Assembly (NCBI GenBank): GCA_003290165.1
Contig: QNQO01000678.1
Span: 62,001 to 126,000 of the forward strand
DNA: 64,000 nt
Reading direction: 5' to 3'
DNA from: Berberis thunbergii
Taxonomy: Eukaryota > Streptophyta > Magnoliopsida > Ranunculales > Berberidaceae
Positions 21,746 to 31,672 of the stretch are shown in pieces. Within the stretch, counting starts at the first letter, position 1. Each line of letters starts with the position of its first letter. The notes beneath the pieces were generated by a model, which made no database searches, was not told the origin of the DNA, and saw nothing but the letters and a program-made list of their open reading frames with translations. A program made the position numbers and the translations under genes.

Positions 21746-21849
21746 CGAAGCTGTTCTTCTCTGTCTTGTGCGTCTTTTCAAGCCTCTTTCCTGATTTATC
21801 TTGCTTTGGGGGAGATTTTGCAAGATTTCTCTTAATTTTTTGTGCTTTG

Positions 21850-22608
21850 ATGAGTCGAAATAGGAGCTATACGCTTGGGAGACCGTCTAATTACAGTGGA
21901 CACAAAGGAGGCAGCTCACAAGGGCTTGAACCTCGAACGCCAGATTTTGAAATTACTATTTGCAACTATTGTAAGAAGCCGGGCCATACCAAGTTTGACT
22001 GTAGAAAACTACAATTTAAAAACCGGCAAAAACATTCAGCTCATGTTGCGATCACTACTAATGCTTCTGACAAATCGGTCTTTATCTCTGCTGATGAATT
22101 TGCCAAGTTCTCACAGTATCAGGAATCACTCCTGTCTTCATCTCCTTCTGTCACATCTATTGCTGATTCAGGTAAACCCGATGTATGTCTTCTTTCATCA
22201 TCCTCCAAGTGGGTCATTGATTCTGGTGCCACGGATCATATGACAGGTAATTCTAGTTTATTTTCTTCTTTTCAACCCTACACTTCTACTTCTACCGTCA
22301 CTTTAGCCGATGGGTCACCAGCTTGTGTTCGCGGGTCTGGCACCATCAACCTTACCCCCTCGCTATCTCTGTCATCTGTCTTACATTTACCTAATTTATC
22401 CTTTAATTTGCTATCTGTCAGTCAGCTTACTCGTAATCTTAACTGTTGTGTCTCATTTTATCCTGATCATTGTTTATTTCAGGATCTTATGACGAAGAAG
22501 ATTATTGGTAAAGGACATGAGTCTGGAGGCCTCTACATTCTTGATACCTCGGTACCCGCGTTCTATTGTTTGCTCCAGTGTCACGTCTCCTTTCGAGGCT
22601 CATTGTAG
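21850..22608 (+). CDS. Copia gag remnant (zinc knuckle) and protease, frame ends early
   Basis: I place the start at ATG 21850 (MSRNRSYTLGRPSNYSG), because the open frame upstream of it is only the low-complexity leader. The CX2CX4HX4C knuckle CNYCKKPGHTKFDC follows within 50 residues, then the aspartic protease active site VIDSGATDHMT and the SVLHLPNLSFNLLSVSQL segment typical of Copia. The protein runs to GKGHESGGLYILDT and then leaves the family sequence; the pre-integrase domain continues in another frame (22505 onwards). The capsid domain usually found before the knuckle is missing. In intact Copia elements this protein and the polymerase are one polyprotein. Confidence 0.85.
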   Translation: MSRNRSYTLGRPSNYSGHKGGSSQGLEPRTPDFEITICNYCKKPGHTKFDCRKLQFKNRQKHSAHVAITTNASDKSVFISADEFAKFSQYQESLLSSSPSVTSIADSGKPDVCLLSSSSKWVIDSGATDHMTGNSSLFSSFQPYTSTSTVTLADGSPACVRGSGTINLTPSLSLSSVLHLPNLSFNLLSVSQLTRNLNCCVSFYPDHCLFQDLMTKKIIGKGHESGGLYILDTSVPAFYCLLQCHVSFRGSL

Positions 22609-25342
22609 GTTGGGTCATCCGTCTCTCCCTTTACTCAAAAAGCTTTGTCCCCAATTTAATAAGGTGTCTTCATTAAATTGTGAGTCATGTCAATTTGCAA
22701 AACATCATCGCCTTAGTTCAAGTCCTAGAGTCAATAAACGTGCTAGTGTTCCTTTTGAATTAGTTCATTCTGATGTTTGGGGTCCTTGTCCTGTTTTGTC
22801 TAAACCTGGCTTTCGGTATTTTGTTACATTTGTGGATGATTATTCTCGTGTCACTTGGTTATATCTCATGAAACGTCGTTCTGAGTTGTTTTCTCTGTTT
22901 TGTGCGTTTTGTGCTGAAATTAAAACTCAATTTAATGTTTCAATTCGTACTTTGCGAAGTGATAACGCCAGAGAATATACTCAAGCTTTATTTCAGTCTT
23001 ATATGACTCAGAATGGCATCCTTCATGAAACTTCGTGTGTTGATACCCCATCCCAAAATGGTGTGGCAAAACGTAAAAACAGACATCTTCTTGAAACGGC
23101 ACGAGCCCTCTTATTTCAAATGAATGTTCCTAAACCTTTTTGGGCCGATGCGGTGTCTACAGCATGTTTTCTCATTAATCGCATGCCTTCCTCTGTTCTT
23201 CATGGTGAGATACCTTACCAAATCCTTTTTCCCAATAAGCCATTGTTTTCTGTTGACCCGAAAATATTTGGTAGCACTTGTTTTGTTCGGGATGTTCTTC
23301 CGCATGTCACTAAATTAGATCCCAAGTCTTTGAAATGTGTCTTCCTTGGTTATTCTCGTCTTCAGAAGGGTTATAGGTGTTATTGTCCCACTCTTAACAA
23401 ATATCTTGTCTCAATTGATGTTACCTTCCTGGAAGACACACCTTATTTTCCGTCTTCATCCGTTCCCACTCGCCAGGGGGAGGATGATGATTTGTTAGTC
23501 TATTCCATCACATCCTCTGCACCTGTCTCGGCACCAGCATCTGTCTCGGCTCCTGTTTCGGCACCAGCACCTGTCTCAGAACCAGCTCCTGTCAAGCCTC
23601 CTATTATTCAGGTTTACTCCAGGCGTCCACCTATTGCTTCATGTCCTGCACCTGCTCCTTCGTCATCAGATCCAGTCCTGAGCGATGATCTTCCTATTGC
23701 ATTGCGCAAAGGTAAACGTCAGTGTGCTTATCCTATTTCTTCCTTTGTTTCTTATGATAACTTGTCATCTACCTCTTGTTCTTTTATTGCTTCCCTTGAT
23801 TCTATCTCTCTTCCTAAAACTGTTCGTGAAGCAATATCTCATCCTGGTTGGCGTAATGCAATGATAGAGGAGATGAATGCTTTAGATGATAATGGTACTT
23901 GGGACTTGGTCGATTTACCTGCAGATAAAAGGGCTATAGGTTGCAAAGTCTTCGCTGTTAAGGTCAATCCAGATGGGTCAGTTGCCCGATTGAAAGCCCG
24001 TATTGTTGCAAAGGGCTATGCTCAAACCTATGGGGTTGATTACTCTGACACTTTCTCTCCTGTTGCAAAGTTAACCTCTGTTCGGTTATTTATTTCCATG
24101 GCGGCTTCCCATCATTGGCCTTTACATCAGCTTGATATCAAGAATGTTTTTCTTCATGGTGATCTTAAGGAGGAGGTGTATATGGCGCAACCTCCTGGTT
24201 TTGTTGCTCAGGGGGAGTCAGGACGAGTTTGTCGTCTTCGAAAATCTTTATATGGTTTGAAACAGAGTCCTCGTGCTTGGTTTGGAAAGTTTAGTCAGGC
24301 TGTTGAAAAATTTGGTATGAAGAAAAGCAAGTCTGACCACTCTGTCTTCTACAAACGATCCACGGCTGGTATCATTCTGTTAGTTGTGTATGTGGATGAC
24401 ATTGTCATTACTGGAAATGATACTAGAGGGATCTCATCTCTTAAATCTTTCCTTCATACTCAGTTTCACACGAAGGATTTGGGGGTGTTAAAGTATTTCT
24501 TGGGAGTTGAAGTCACTCGGAGTAAACAAGGTATATTTCTATCTCAGAGAAAATATGTCCTTGACTTATTATCTGAGACAGGTAAATTGGGAGCAAAGCC
24601 TTGTAGTACTCCAATGACTCCAAATGTACACCTTACCGAAGAGGGGGAACCATTTGAAGATCCTGAAAGATATCAAAGGTTGGTTGGGAAGTTGAATTAC
24701 CTTACCGTGACTCGTCCAGATATTGCATACTCAGTCAGTGTTGTTAGTCAGTTTCTGTCATCCCCCACAATCCATCATTGGGCCGCATTAAAACAAATTT
24801 TAGGTTACTTGAAAGGAGCACCAGGACGAGGTATCGTGTACAAAAATCATGGGCACACTCACATTGAATGTTTTTCAGATGCTGATTGGGCAGGTTCCAA
24901 AATGGATAGAAGATCCACTTCAGGTTATTGTATCTTTGTTGGAGGGAATTTGGTCTCATGGAAGAGTAAGAAGCAAAGCGTTGTGTCCAGATCCAGTGCA
25001 GAGTCTGAATATAGGGCTATGGCACAGTCTGTATGTGAGATAATTTGGATATATCAGCTCTTGACTGAAGTAGGAATTAAAACTACAGTACCAGCGAAAT
25101 TGTGGTGTGATAACCAAGCTGCTCTTCATATTGCATCTAATCCTGTGTTTCATGAACGAACTAAACACATTGAAATTGATTGCCATTTTATTCGTGAGAA
25201 AATTCAACAAGGCTCAATTTCTACTGGTTATGTGAAAACTGGAGAACAACTAGGGGACATCTTCACAAAAGCATTACATAGGGTTCGGGTTGACTATCTT
25301 TGTAACAAGCTGGGCCTGATTAACATTTATGCTCCAGCTTGA
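22505..25342 (+). CDS. Copia integrase, reverse transcriptase and RNase H
   Basis: This is the second frame of the element, 945 codons, ending with TGA at 25340. Real homology starts near residue 28 (SPFEAHCRLGHPSLPLL, the GAG-pre-integrase finger with H and C residues). The integrase core has HSDVWGP, then RSDNAREY. 36 residues after that Asp, where the DDE triad needs Glu, it has Lys (GVAKRKNRH; AAA at 23069-23071). The RVT_2 reverse transcriptase shows KARIVAKGYAQ, QLDIKNVFLHGDL and the catalytic YVDDIVITG. RNase H shows ADWAGSKMDRRSTSGYC and SSAESEYRAMA. Only the frame change at about 22550-22575 and the Lys distinguish it from an active polymerase. The initial ATG is probably not a real start. 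Confidence 0.92.
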   Translation: MVKDMSLEASTFLIPRYPRSIVCSSVTSPFEAHCRLGHPSLPLLKKLCPQFNKVSSLNCESCQFAKHHRLSSSPRVNKRASVPFELVHSDVWGPCPVLSKPGFRYFVTFVDDYSRVTWLYLMKRRSELFSLFCAFCAEIKTQFNVSIRTLRSDNAREYTQALFQSYMTQNGILHETSCVDTPSQNGVAKRKNRHLLETARALLFQMNVPKPFWADAVSTACFLINRMPSSVLHGEIPYQILFPNKPLFSVDPKIFGSTCFVRDVLPHVTKLDPKSLKCVFLGYSRLQKGYRCYCPTLNKYLVSIDVTFLEDTPYFPSSSVPTRQGEDDDLLVYSITSSAPVSAPASVSAPVSAPAPVSEPAPVKPPIIQVYSRRPPIASCPAPAPSSSDPVLSDDLPIALRKGKRQCAYPISSFVSYDNLSSTSCSFIASLDSISLPKTVREAISHPGWRNAMIEEMNALDDNGTWDLVDLPADKRAIGCKVFAVKVNPDGSVARLKARIVAKGYAQTYGVDYSDTFSPVAKLTSVRLFISMAASHHWPLHQLDIKNVFLHGDLKEEVYMAQPPGFVAQGESGRVCRLRKSLYGLKQSPRAWFGKFSQAVEKFGMKKSKSDHSVFYKRSTAGIILLVVYVDDIVITGNDTRGISSLKSFLHTQFHTKDLGVLKYFLGVEVTRSKQGIFLSQRKYVLDLLSETGKLGAKPCSTPMTPNVHLTEEGEPFEDPERYQRLVGKLNYLTVTRPDIAYSVSVVSQFLSSPTIHHWAALKQILGYLKGAPGRGIVYKNHGHTHIECFSDADWAGSKMDRRSTSGYCIFVGGNLVSWKSKKQSVVSRSSAESEYRAMAQSVCEIIWIYQLLTEVGIKTTVPAKLWCDNQAALHIASNPVFHERTKHIEIDCHFIREKIQQGSISTGYVKTGEQLGDIFTKALHRVRVDYLCNKLGLINIYAPA

Positions 25343-25349
25343 GGGGGAG
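25341..25349 (+). other. Copia polypurine tract
   Basis: GAGGGGGAG lies immediately before the 3' LTR, overlapping the end of the pol frame. It primes plus-strand DNA in this class. Confidence 0.85.
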
Positions 25350-25505
25350 TGTTACAGTGTGTGTATATAGCTGTCAATTAGGTTAACTGTAGAGATCCTA
25401 AATTGATATAGTTTCCTAGAATAACCTCAATAGTTTGTATATAAATACATGCTATATTCTCAATAAGAAATACAAGAAAGAGTATTCTCTTAATATTGAC
25501 TAACA
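25350..25505 (+). repeat. Copia 3' LTR
   Basis: 156 bp; I see no difference from the 5' LTR. It is followed by the target duplication GAAGG. Confidence 0.93.
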
Positions 25506-25800
25506 GAAGGTAAAAGACTTTTAAGTTCACTGTCCCTTCCATGAAGTTGATAAATCTTTTTAGTACTATATAAGTTCGTTAAAAAAAAGACCACTAAACC
25601 TACCTGCCTGTTCAAGCATGTTGCCTGCAAGCAAGCAAGTTGTCTGCCTGCAAGCGTTAGAACACTTCAATTGAAGGTAAAAGACTTTTAAGTTCACTGT
25701 CCCTTCCATGAAGTTGATAAATCTTTTAGTACTATATAAGTTCGTTAAAAAAATGACCACTAAGCCTACCTGCCTGTAAGCATCAGAACACTTTAATGTT
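25506..25800 (+). repeat. Minisatellite monomers right of the Copia insertion
   Basis: The interrupted monomer continues (ACTTTTAAGTTCACTGTCCC), followed by one more and a partial. The last copy ends at CATCAGAACACTTTAATG. Confidence 0.88.
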
Positions 25801-26136
25801 GAAGATGATGGTTATATGGTGCGTTCTTAGAGAGATTTTGTGAATGCTAATTTATGTGAGAAAAAATAAATTGCTAAAAAATGCATCACAATATTCTTCT
25901 AAACTGAATGTGGCATTTCGTTTTCCCTAATGACATTCTGTTTCTTAACTGCTGAGCCCTATTACAATAGCTTTGTTAGTACTAAAACCGATGGTTATAC
26001 AATGCTTTACTAAACTAAATGTGGTACGATGTATTCCTATTAAAAATGAAATAAAAACCCAATTGCGATTATTCGACAATTCCGTGCAAGTGCGATGTAC
26101 TCTATCGTAGTGCCTACGGCATGGGTATTACACTAG
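25801..26136 (+). mobile_element. Helitron-type 3' end, copy 1
   Basis: The segment ends with a short hairpin (GTGCC-TAC-GGCAT at 26110-26122), a 10-base spacer GGGTATTACA and CTAG at 26133-26136. A 3' hairpin about ten bases before CTRR is the Helitron hallmark. The last 280 bases resemble the region before the second end at 28236 (shared words include TTCTTCTAAACTG-like and GTTTCTTAACTGCTG). The base after CTAG is A rather than the usual T. The 5' end is not fixed. It may be in the adjacent minisatellite. Confidence 0.5.
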
Positions 26137-26369
26137 AGGTGTAAATTTCTAAAGGTGAAAGGATGAGTACCATATTTACCCATGGACTTGCTTTTCCAAA
26201 AATATGTCTTGGATGCCGAGTTTTTCCTTCAATGGGACCTAAATCACCAAATTATTTGAACAATATAGGCTTACTATAAGATAAGGCAAAGAAAATAGAC
26301 ATTGAAATTGGAACTAGAGTTACTTGAAGTAGCATTCCATCCAACAAAAAGAAGAGAGAGAACCTGATG
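26137..26369. other. Short unique spacer
   Basis: No gene or repeat recognised. Confidence 0.4.
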
Positions 26370-26640
26370 AAAATCAAATCAGAACACTTCAATGGAAAGT
26401 AAAAGACTTTTAAGTTCATTGTCCCTTCCATGAAGTTGCTAAATCTTTTTAGTGCTATATAAGTTCGTTAAAAAAAGGACCACTAAGTCTGCCTGCCTGT
26501 TCAAGCATGTTGCCTGCAAGCAAGCAAGCTGTCTGCCTGCAAGCATCAGAACACTTCAATGGGAGGTAAAAGACTTTTAAGTTCATTGTCCCTTCCATGA
26601 AGTTGCTAAATCTTTTTAGTACTATATAAGTGTCCTTTTA
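26370..26640 (+). repeat. Minisatellite, third group
   Basis: About one and a half monomers of the 13.7-kb family. They end in TCTTTTTAGTACTATATAAG, where the sequence turns into the unique DNA of the next element. Confidence 0.88.
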
Positions 26641-28236
26641 CGTCAAGATAGGCTGGATTCTACGACTAATATTGTTTATCCAGAAGTTTTGTTGTAAGAA
26701 TTATTTTAAGGTATGTTTTAATAAATTTTCTATTGATTTTTATATTTTGCTTTCATACGATATGAATCTAATATTTTTGATACATATTTGTAAATTTGGG
26801 ATATCATTGTCGAGGAGTTCAAAAAAATCATTAAAAAACAAAAGTATAATGGAGGGCGTCATTGGAAATTGGCAAATAAGGTAGTTTATCTCTAAAGATG
26901 ATTGAAAATAGCTTATTTTATTAACATTCTTTTTCTAATATTGTGTATGATAAATTTGTAGATTTCAGTCATATTCCATCTTTGTTGGTGCATATAGACG
27001 CTGAGTCATTTGATAATGTGATGCAGAAAATGTTTGGAGCATTTGTTGATATATAGTTTTGATGTACATATGCAGTTTAACCCATTTTGTATATTGTGGG
27101 TTCCTTTTGTTCTCATTTTTTGAAAAGAGAAATGGTGGAAACCATGCTCTTTAAATGCGTATAGGTATAAATAATGTATGGCTAAGGCTTTGATATAATT
27201 AAATGTTTTTATATTTTTTTGCATGTGGATATATATTTGGTGTTCATGGCATTGAATGCCATTATAAATTTGTATGACAGGTTCAGACAGGTTTCAATAT
27301 TGAAAAATACAATGGAGACTCTGTCGAAATTTTGAGTTTTTACTTCTTATGACATGTTCAGATAATTTTTTGAAAAGAGAAATGGTGGAAACAATGCTCT
27401 TTAAATGTGTATAAGTATAAATAATGTATGGCTTTGATGTACTTAAATGTTTTATATTATTTTGGCGTGGAGATATTATTTGGTGTTCATGGCATTGATT
27501 GCCATTATAAATTTGTATGACAGGTTCAGACATGTTTCAATATTGAAAAATACAAGGGAGATTCTGTCGAAATTTTGAATTTTTAATTCTTATAACATGT
27601 TCAGATAAATTACTTTATTCATAAAATTGACATTTTGGATAAAATGATATTGTGTGTGTGTCTCTTCGACTGCCAAAAAAACTCTTTTAATATACTGAAA
27701 ACAGTGAATATATATTGCGCTGAGACAACAAGTTTTTGTGAATGCCAAATTATGTAAGGTACAAATGCTCATGACAAGTTTAAATATTGCAAAATGGGAA
27801 GCTCTGTCAAAATTTTAAATATTTTATAATTTTTGTTAAATATTCATCTTGATATTCTTCCTAATCGATTATGTCATTTTGTTTGTCCTAATTAAATTAT
27901 GTTTCTTCAACTGCTGCTTTACTAAATTGGGCATCAATTTCAGCCAATACTCACTTGGACAAACATGAGATATTTTCTTCTTATTTTTAGTTAAACTGAC
28001 ATTTGGTGGAAATTAAATTCCTTAGCACATTGGTTGCGTTGATCAGATTTATTAACATTGTTTTACTGTTCAATAGTATTAACTTTTTACAAAATTAATT
28101 CATTATAACTATTGTAATAGACAATTATGCAAGTGTTTTTAGAAATTTAAATAAAATCACAAATTTGAGTATTCAACATAGCCGTTTAAGTATGATGTAA
28201 TCTGCGATAGTGCCAACGGCACGGGTATTCCACTAG
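26611..28236 (+). mobile_element. Candidate non-autonomous Helitron
   Basis: The right end is a perfect hairpin GTGCC-AAC-GGCAC (28210-28222), a 10-base spacer GGGTATTCCA and CTAG, followed by T as expected for insertion into AT. The proposed left end TCTTTTTAGTACTATATAAG at 26611 follows an A and resembles the TCTNTACTATATTAA starts of plant Helitrons; this is less certain. No Rep-helicase gene is present. Confidence 0.5.
27108..27612 (+). repeat. Tandem duplication, two copies of about 250 bp
   Basis: Both copies start near TTTTTTGAAAAGAGAAATGGTGG (broken by a base or two), and pass TATTTGGTGTTCATGGCATTG and ATTTGTATGACAGGTTCAGA. Copy 1 lies at about 27115-27365 and copy 2 at about 27366-27612, roughly 90 percent alike by eye. 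It lies inside the candidate Helitron. Confidence 0.85.
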
Positions 28237-28729
28237 TGCTCTTACAATTCCACACAAGCTTCTTCAATTGATCACACAAACAAACCAATAATTCAAATTA
28301 AACTTTAGTGATGATCGATCGATAGATGTCCTACAACTGCGAGAAAAACCATACTCAGGCCTAATACTTTAAAAGAGAAACTATATGAATAATTTGGGTC
28401 TGTCCAAGTTAAATATACTTGGGAAATTAATTCAGGTATTCTGTACTTGCTTCTCGCGCCAATTGTCTTCAAGGACACCGGCCCCAAAAGCGAAAAGGAG
28501 CAGCCCACTTATAATATCATTAAGTAGTCTTGGTCACACTTAATTCATTAAGTAGTCTTAAAATAATTCACAGTCCCACCTGCAGACAATCCTATGGGAA
28601 GAAAAGTTTAAAAAAATCAATTTCAAGTTCATGCCATTTGTGCACACTCGTGAAGATAATAGTAGGGAACTGCACTTTGTTGACTTGGGAGTCCCATTGA
28701 TAAGTAAGGCAATCTTGGCAACCTCTAAT
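28237..28729 (-). other. Spacer with an unrecognised open frame
   Basis: On the minus strand 28305-28508 reads GCSFSLLGPVSLKTIGAR followed by KYRIPELISQVYLTWTDP and a hydrophobic stretch. It has no stop for 67 codons and looks more like protein than chance, but I cannot name a family. No splice sites or neighbours help. Confidence 0.3.
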
Positions 28730-29606
28730 TAGGGGTGGGCATGGGACGGGATGGGACGAGATATACTCATTCCTATCCCATCTTGTTCATACGGGATCGA
28801 GACGGGATGGGATGGAAAAAAATTCATCCCGACCTCGTCCCATCCCAAACAGGTTCGGGACGGGACTGGATGGGACGGGATCCGTGTGCTAATCTGGAGA
28901 ATACATTTTGAACATATTATCAACTAGAAGTCTAAAGTTCTAAAATACATAGAACATATTAAAAATAAAAACTATTGTTGAAATACATAGAAGTCTGAAG
29001 TCCCATTAAAAAAAAATTTAATAAAAAATATGATTACATGCTACAGAACAATATATAGAGCCTCAACTTGGCTGCATCCATACAGCAGTACCATCTTCAA
29101 TTAACAAACTATTGAAGTTTATAAAAAAGGGAAAATATGAATCCAAACTAATATTGAACAAAACAATATGAACTCGAATATTTCAAGACCTTTGGATTAT
29201 TGTTAAGAATCCAGAGTCGAATTATGTTGAATTCACATTTTATCAGACTAGATAAATGCAAATGACAATAGTTTCATGTCATGACAGATAACTTTTGCAT
29301 AAGTGTAGGTGCAACATGATTGAGACTTCCAGGAATATCATAAACATGTGTTACCTATTTGCTCAAGCTTCCCCTATCAAATGGCTTATTCCTAAATAAT
29401 TAAATAAATATATTAATAATTAATATTAATAAATTAGTTTGGGACGGGACGGGATTGGCGGGATTGAAAATCTTCATCCCATCCCATCCCATTCTAGATC
29501 GGGACGGGACGAGACGGGATCGGGATGAAATTATTCAATCCCATTAAGACCCGAAAAAATCGAGATTGGAACGGAACGGAATCGGGGGATCGGATGCCCA
29601 CCCCTA
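28730..29606. mobile_element. Non-autonomous hAT element with imperfect 8-bp duplication
   Basis: The ends are TAGGGGTGGGCA and TGCCCACCCCTA. The flanking octamers are CCTCTAAT (28722-28729) and CCTCTGAC (29607-29614), alike at six of eight positions, fitting an older hAT insertion. Both ends carry GGGACGGGATGGGAC-type subterminal repeats. The 877-bp interior is AT-rich without a transposase. Confidence 0.85.
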
Positions 29607-29614
29607 CCTCTGAC

Positions 29615-30299
29615 TAATGGAACCTTGCACTTTCAGAAAGCAAGCGATTTTCCGCTTGTTCCTTCCGTGTGCCTTTTTTTAGCTAAGAAGGCTAGAAGAG
29701 TACTTTAGATAAGGTTTAATGATTGTTTGCTCGGAAGCTTTTCGTGTGAATAAAACGATGCTGCCAAAGAAGAAAATTCCTAAAAGTCAAAACTGATTAT
29801 GATGTAAGACTCGAAAATTTGATATGTTTTAATTGACAAATCTAACAATGCTCTTTACAGCATTTAAATGGGAAATTCACCTGAGCAAGTTCCATCCAAC
29901 ATCCGAGTTATTGGATTGTTAACTTCAATTTTTGAAAATTACTAAACATGAAACCCAACCGCAGATGAGGTGAGTACCCCAAGTACAATCGATAAGAAGC
30001 ATCAAATTTTTTTAAACTTTAAATGTAATAATCGCGATATGCCTAGGATTTTTTAAATCACTGGAAAATAACTTATCACAAAACATTAATGAATAAATAA
30101 CTTGCGAAATCAATGGATAAATCACATCTCTAAGCACAAACTTTAGGTAATTTTTTTTTGATAACGAACACAGGCAACAAATCAGTGAACTAGCGAATTC
30201 AATAAACTGCTAAAACATGAGTATTAATTAGTTACAGGAAAAAAAAAAAAAAAAAAAACCTACCAACGCAAAAAACAGTCGACCAAAAAATCATCATTG
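29615..30299. other. Intergenic, nothing recognised
   Basis: AT-rich, with an A-run of about 20 bases at 30240-30258. No coding frame or terminal repeat is seen. Confidence 0.45.
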
Positions 30300-30526
30300 A
30301 CGATTGCATATCAATAGTGACCTTCCATCATCTTCATGCCTTCAATCTTCTTGAACATGGTATCCCTCATGTACAGCAACAACTGCCATGGGGAAGTCGG
30401 AGTCCCAGAAAGTCCAAGTGAGAACTTTGCAACAGCTACTCCCCACATTGATGCCACGGATAGCCATTCTTCTCCTTACTCCATTTGTTCAACATTTTCA
30501 GCTTCATCTTCATCTTTCCTCAAACC
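30300..30526 (-). other. Possible last exon and 3' UTR of the SWIM gene, with coding-like DNA
   Basis: A good acceptor (ATTAATGCAG) precedes 30526 on the minus strand. If spliced to the donor at 31672, the reading is ARFEER followed by TGA, a plausible protein end. In another frame the stretch GLRKDEDEAENVEQME, a stop, and then GEEWLSVASMWGVAVAKFS and GTPTSPWQLLLYMRDTMFKK looks coding although unrecognised. I cannot decide between untranslated exon and a fragment of another gene. Confidence 0.35.
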
Positions 30527-31672
30527 CTGCATTAATAGTCATAATTAAAAAACTACAATAGAAGCGAAAGGGCGCATATTAAAGTCTTCCTAGTTCTTAA
30601 ACATGCATCAGAATAGTCATTAAAAGAAAACAAACAAAGAAAAACCAAAAAATTATGAATCAGCCCAACGTACAGAGGTTGTGGGTCAAGTCTTCCTAGT
30701 GCTAATAATAAAGAATAACAAATAAAGGGATCCTTTCAAGCATACACAGTTTTTAACCTGGTTCAAGGTAAGATTCAGGGCCTGGGTTTCTTTAACTAAC
30801 ATCCCAACCATAAACCATCAATGACTATATATGGCAGGATTACAAAAGTAGACACCTGTAAGTGTATTTGTTCTTTTAAAATCAGAAAAGGAAGTGCCAA
30901 GTCAAGAGATTTTGTTATTCTTAACTCATATGCTTACCAGGCACATCACCATAATGAACTAGAACCAGGATGGGTTGAGAGCCTTGATCCAATCAATTCT
31001 TTTGGTAGAGGCTTCTGAAAAGAAGCTTGATCCAATATGAAAATTTCACCAAAAAGGCCAGTAGAGGAGATTAAGGTAAAGAAACATCAGCAGAAACTCT
31101 TTAATGGAGTCACAGCTTGCAAAAGAATCATCAGCATATAGCTCTTTAATCATGCATCTGCTTAGTACAAAAATATCAAGAACACCATCCAAAGTGCATG
31201 TTCTACTCTTGCACACCAACAACCGACCACACCTTCAAACCACAACATAGAATTACATGATCAGGTACAGATTCACGGAACACTATTTACTGACCAAGCA
31301 TTTACTTAAAAGTGAAAGGAGACATACAAGTAACTAGAAATTGTGGCAGTTAGGATTAACTCAATTAAGAAATATAAAAGTTCAGATTACAAGAATTTGC
31401 AGTCTGATACTGCAGCTTTTAAGAATTTCAAAGTTTCACGGTAAACTAACATTTAATTAATTAAAAGTTCAAAGTCTGATACCTAAGATAATTAGGCTTA
31501 AACTTTAAGTTAAAGTTAAACACTTAATTAAAACTTCTAAACTGAGTAAATTCTCGCCAATTTCCTGCTGCTCAATGCATAGGTAAAATATATGAAGATA
31601 TCATATCATATAAGTAGCCTTCCAAGAAAAGGACTTGAAGAAAAATAAAGTATGATACTTACGAGCTCCAGT
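30527..31672 (-). other. Probable intron or 3' flank of the SWIM gene
   Basis: AT-rich, no terminal repeats, no coding frames. It is bounded by the GTAAGT donor at 31672 and the acceptor at 30527. Confidence 0.4.

Larger units (their letters stand above)
21113..25505 (+). mobile_element. Ty1/Copia LTR retrotransposon, young, non-autonomous
   Basis: Complete from LTR to LTR (4393 bp), flanked by the 5-bp duplication GAAGG at 21108-21112 and 25506-25510. The two 156-bp LTRs appear identical. In order it has a primer binding site, a repeat-rich leader, zinc knuckle and protease, a frame change, integrase, reverse transcriptase, RNase H and a polypurine tract. The domain order integrase before reverse transcriptase defines Copia. 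The capsid part of Gag is absent, and the integrase lacks a catalytic residue, so this copy cannot have moved with its own proteins. Confidence 0.95.
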
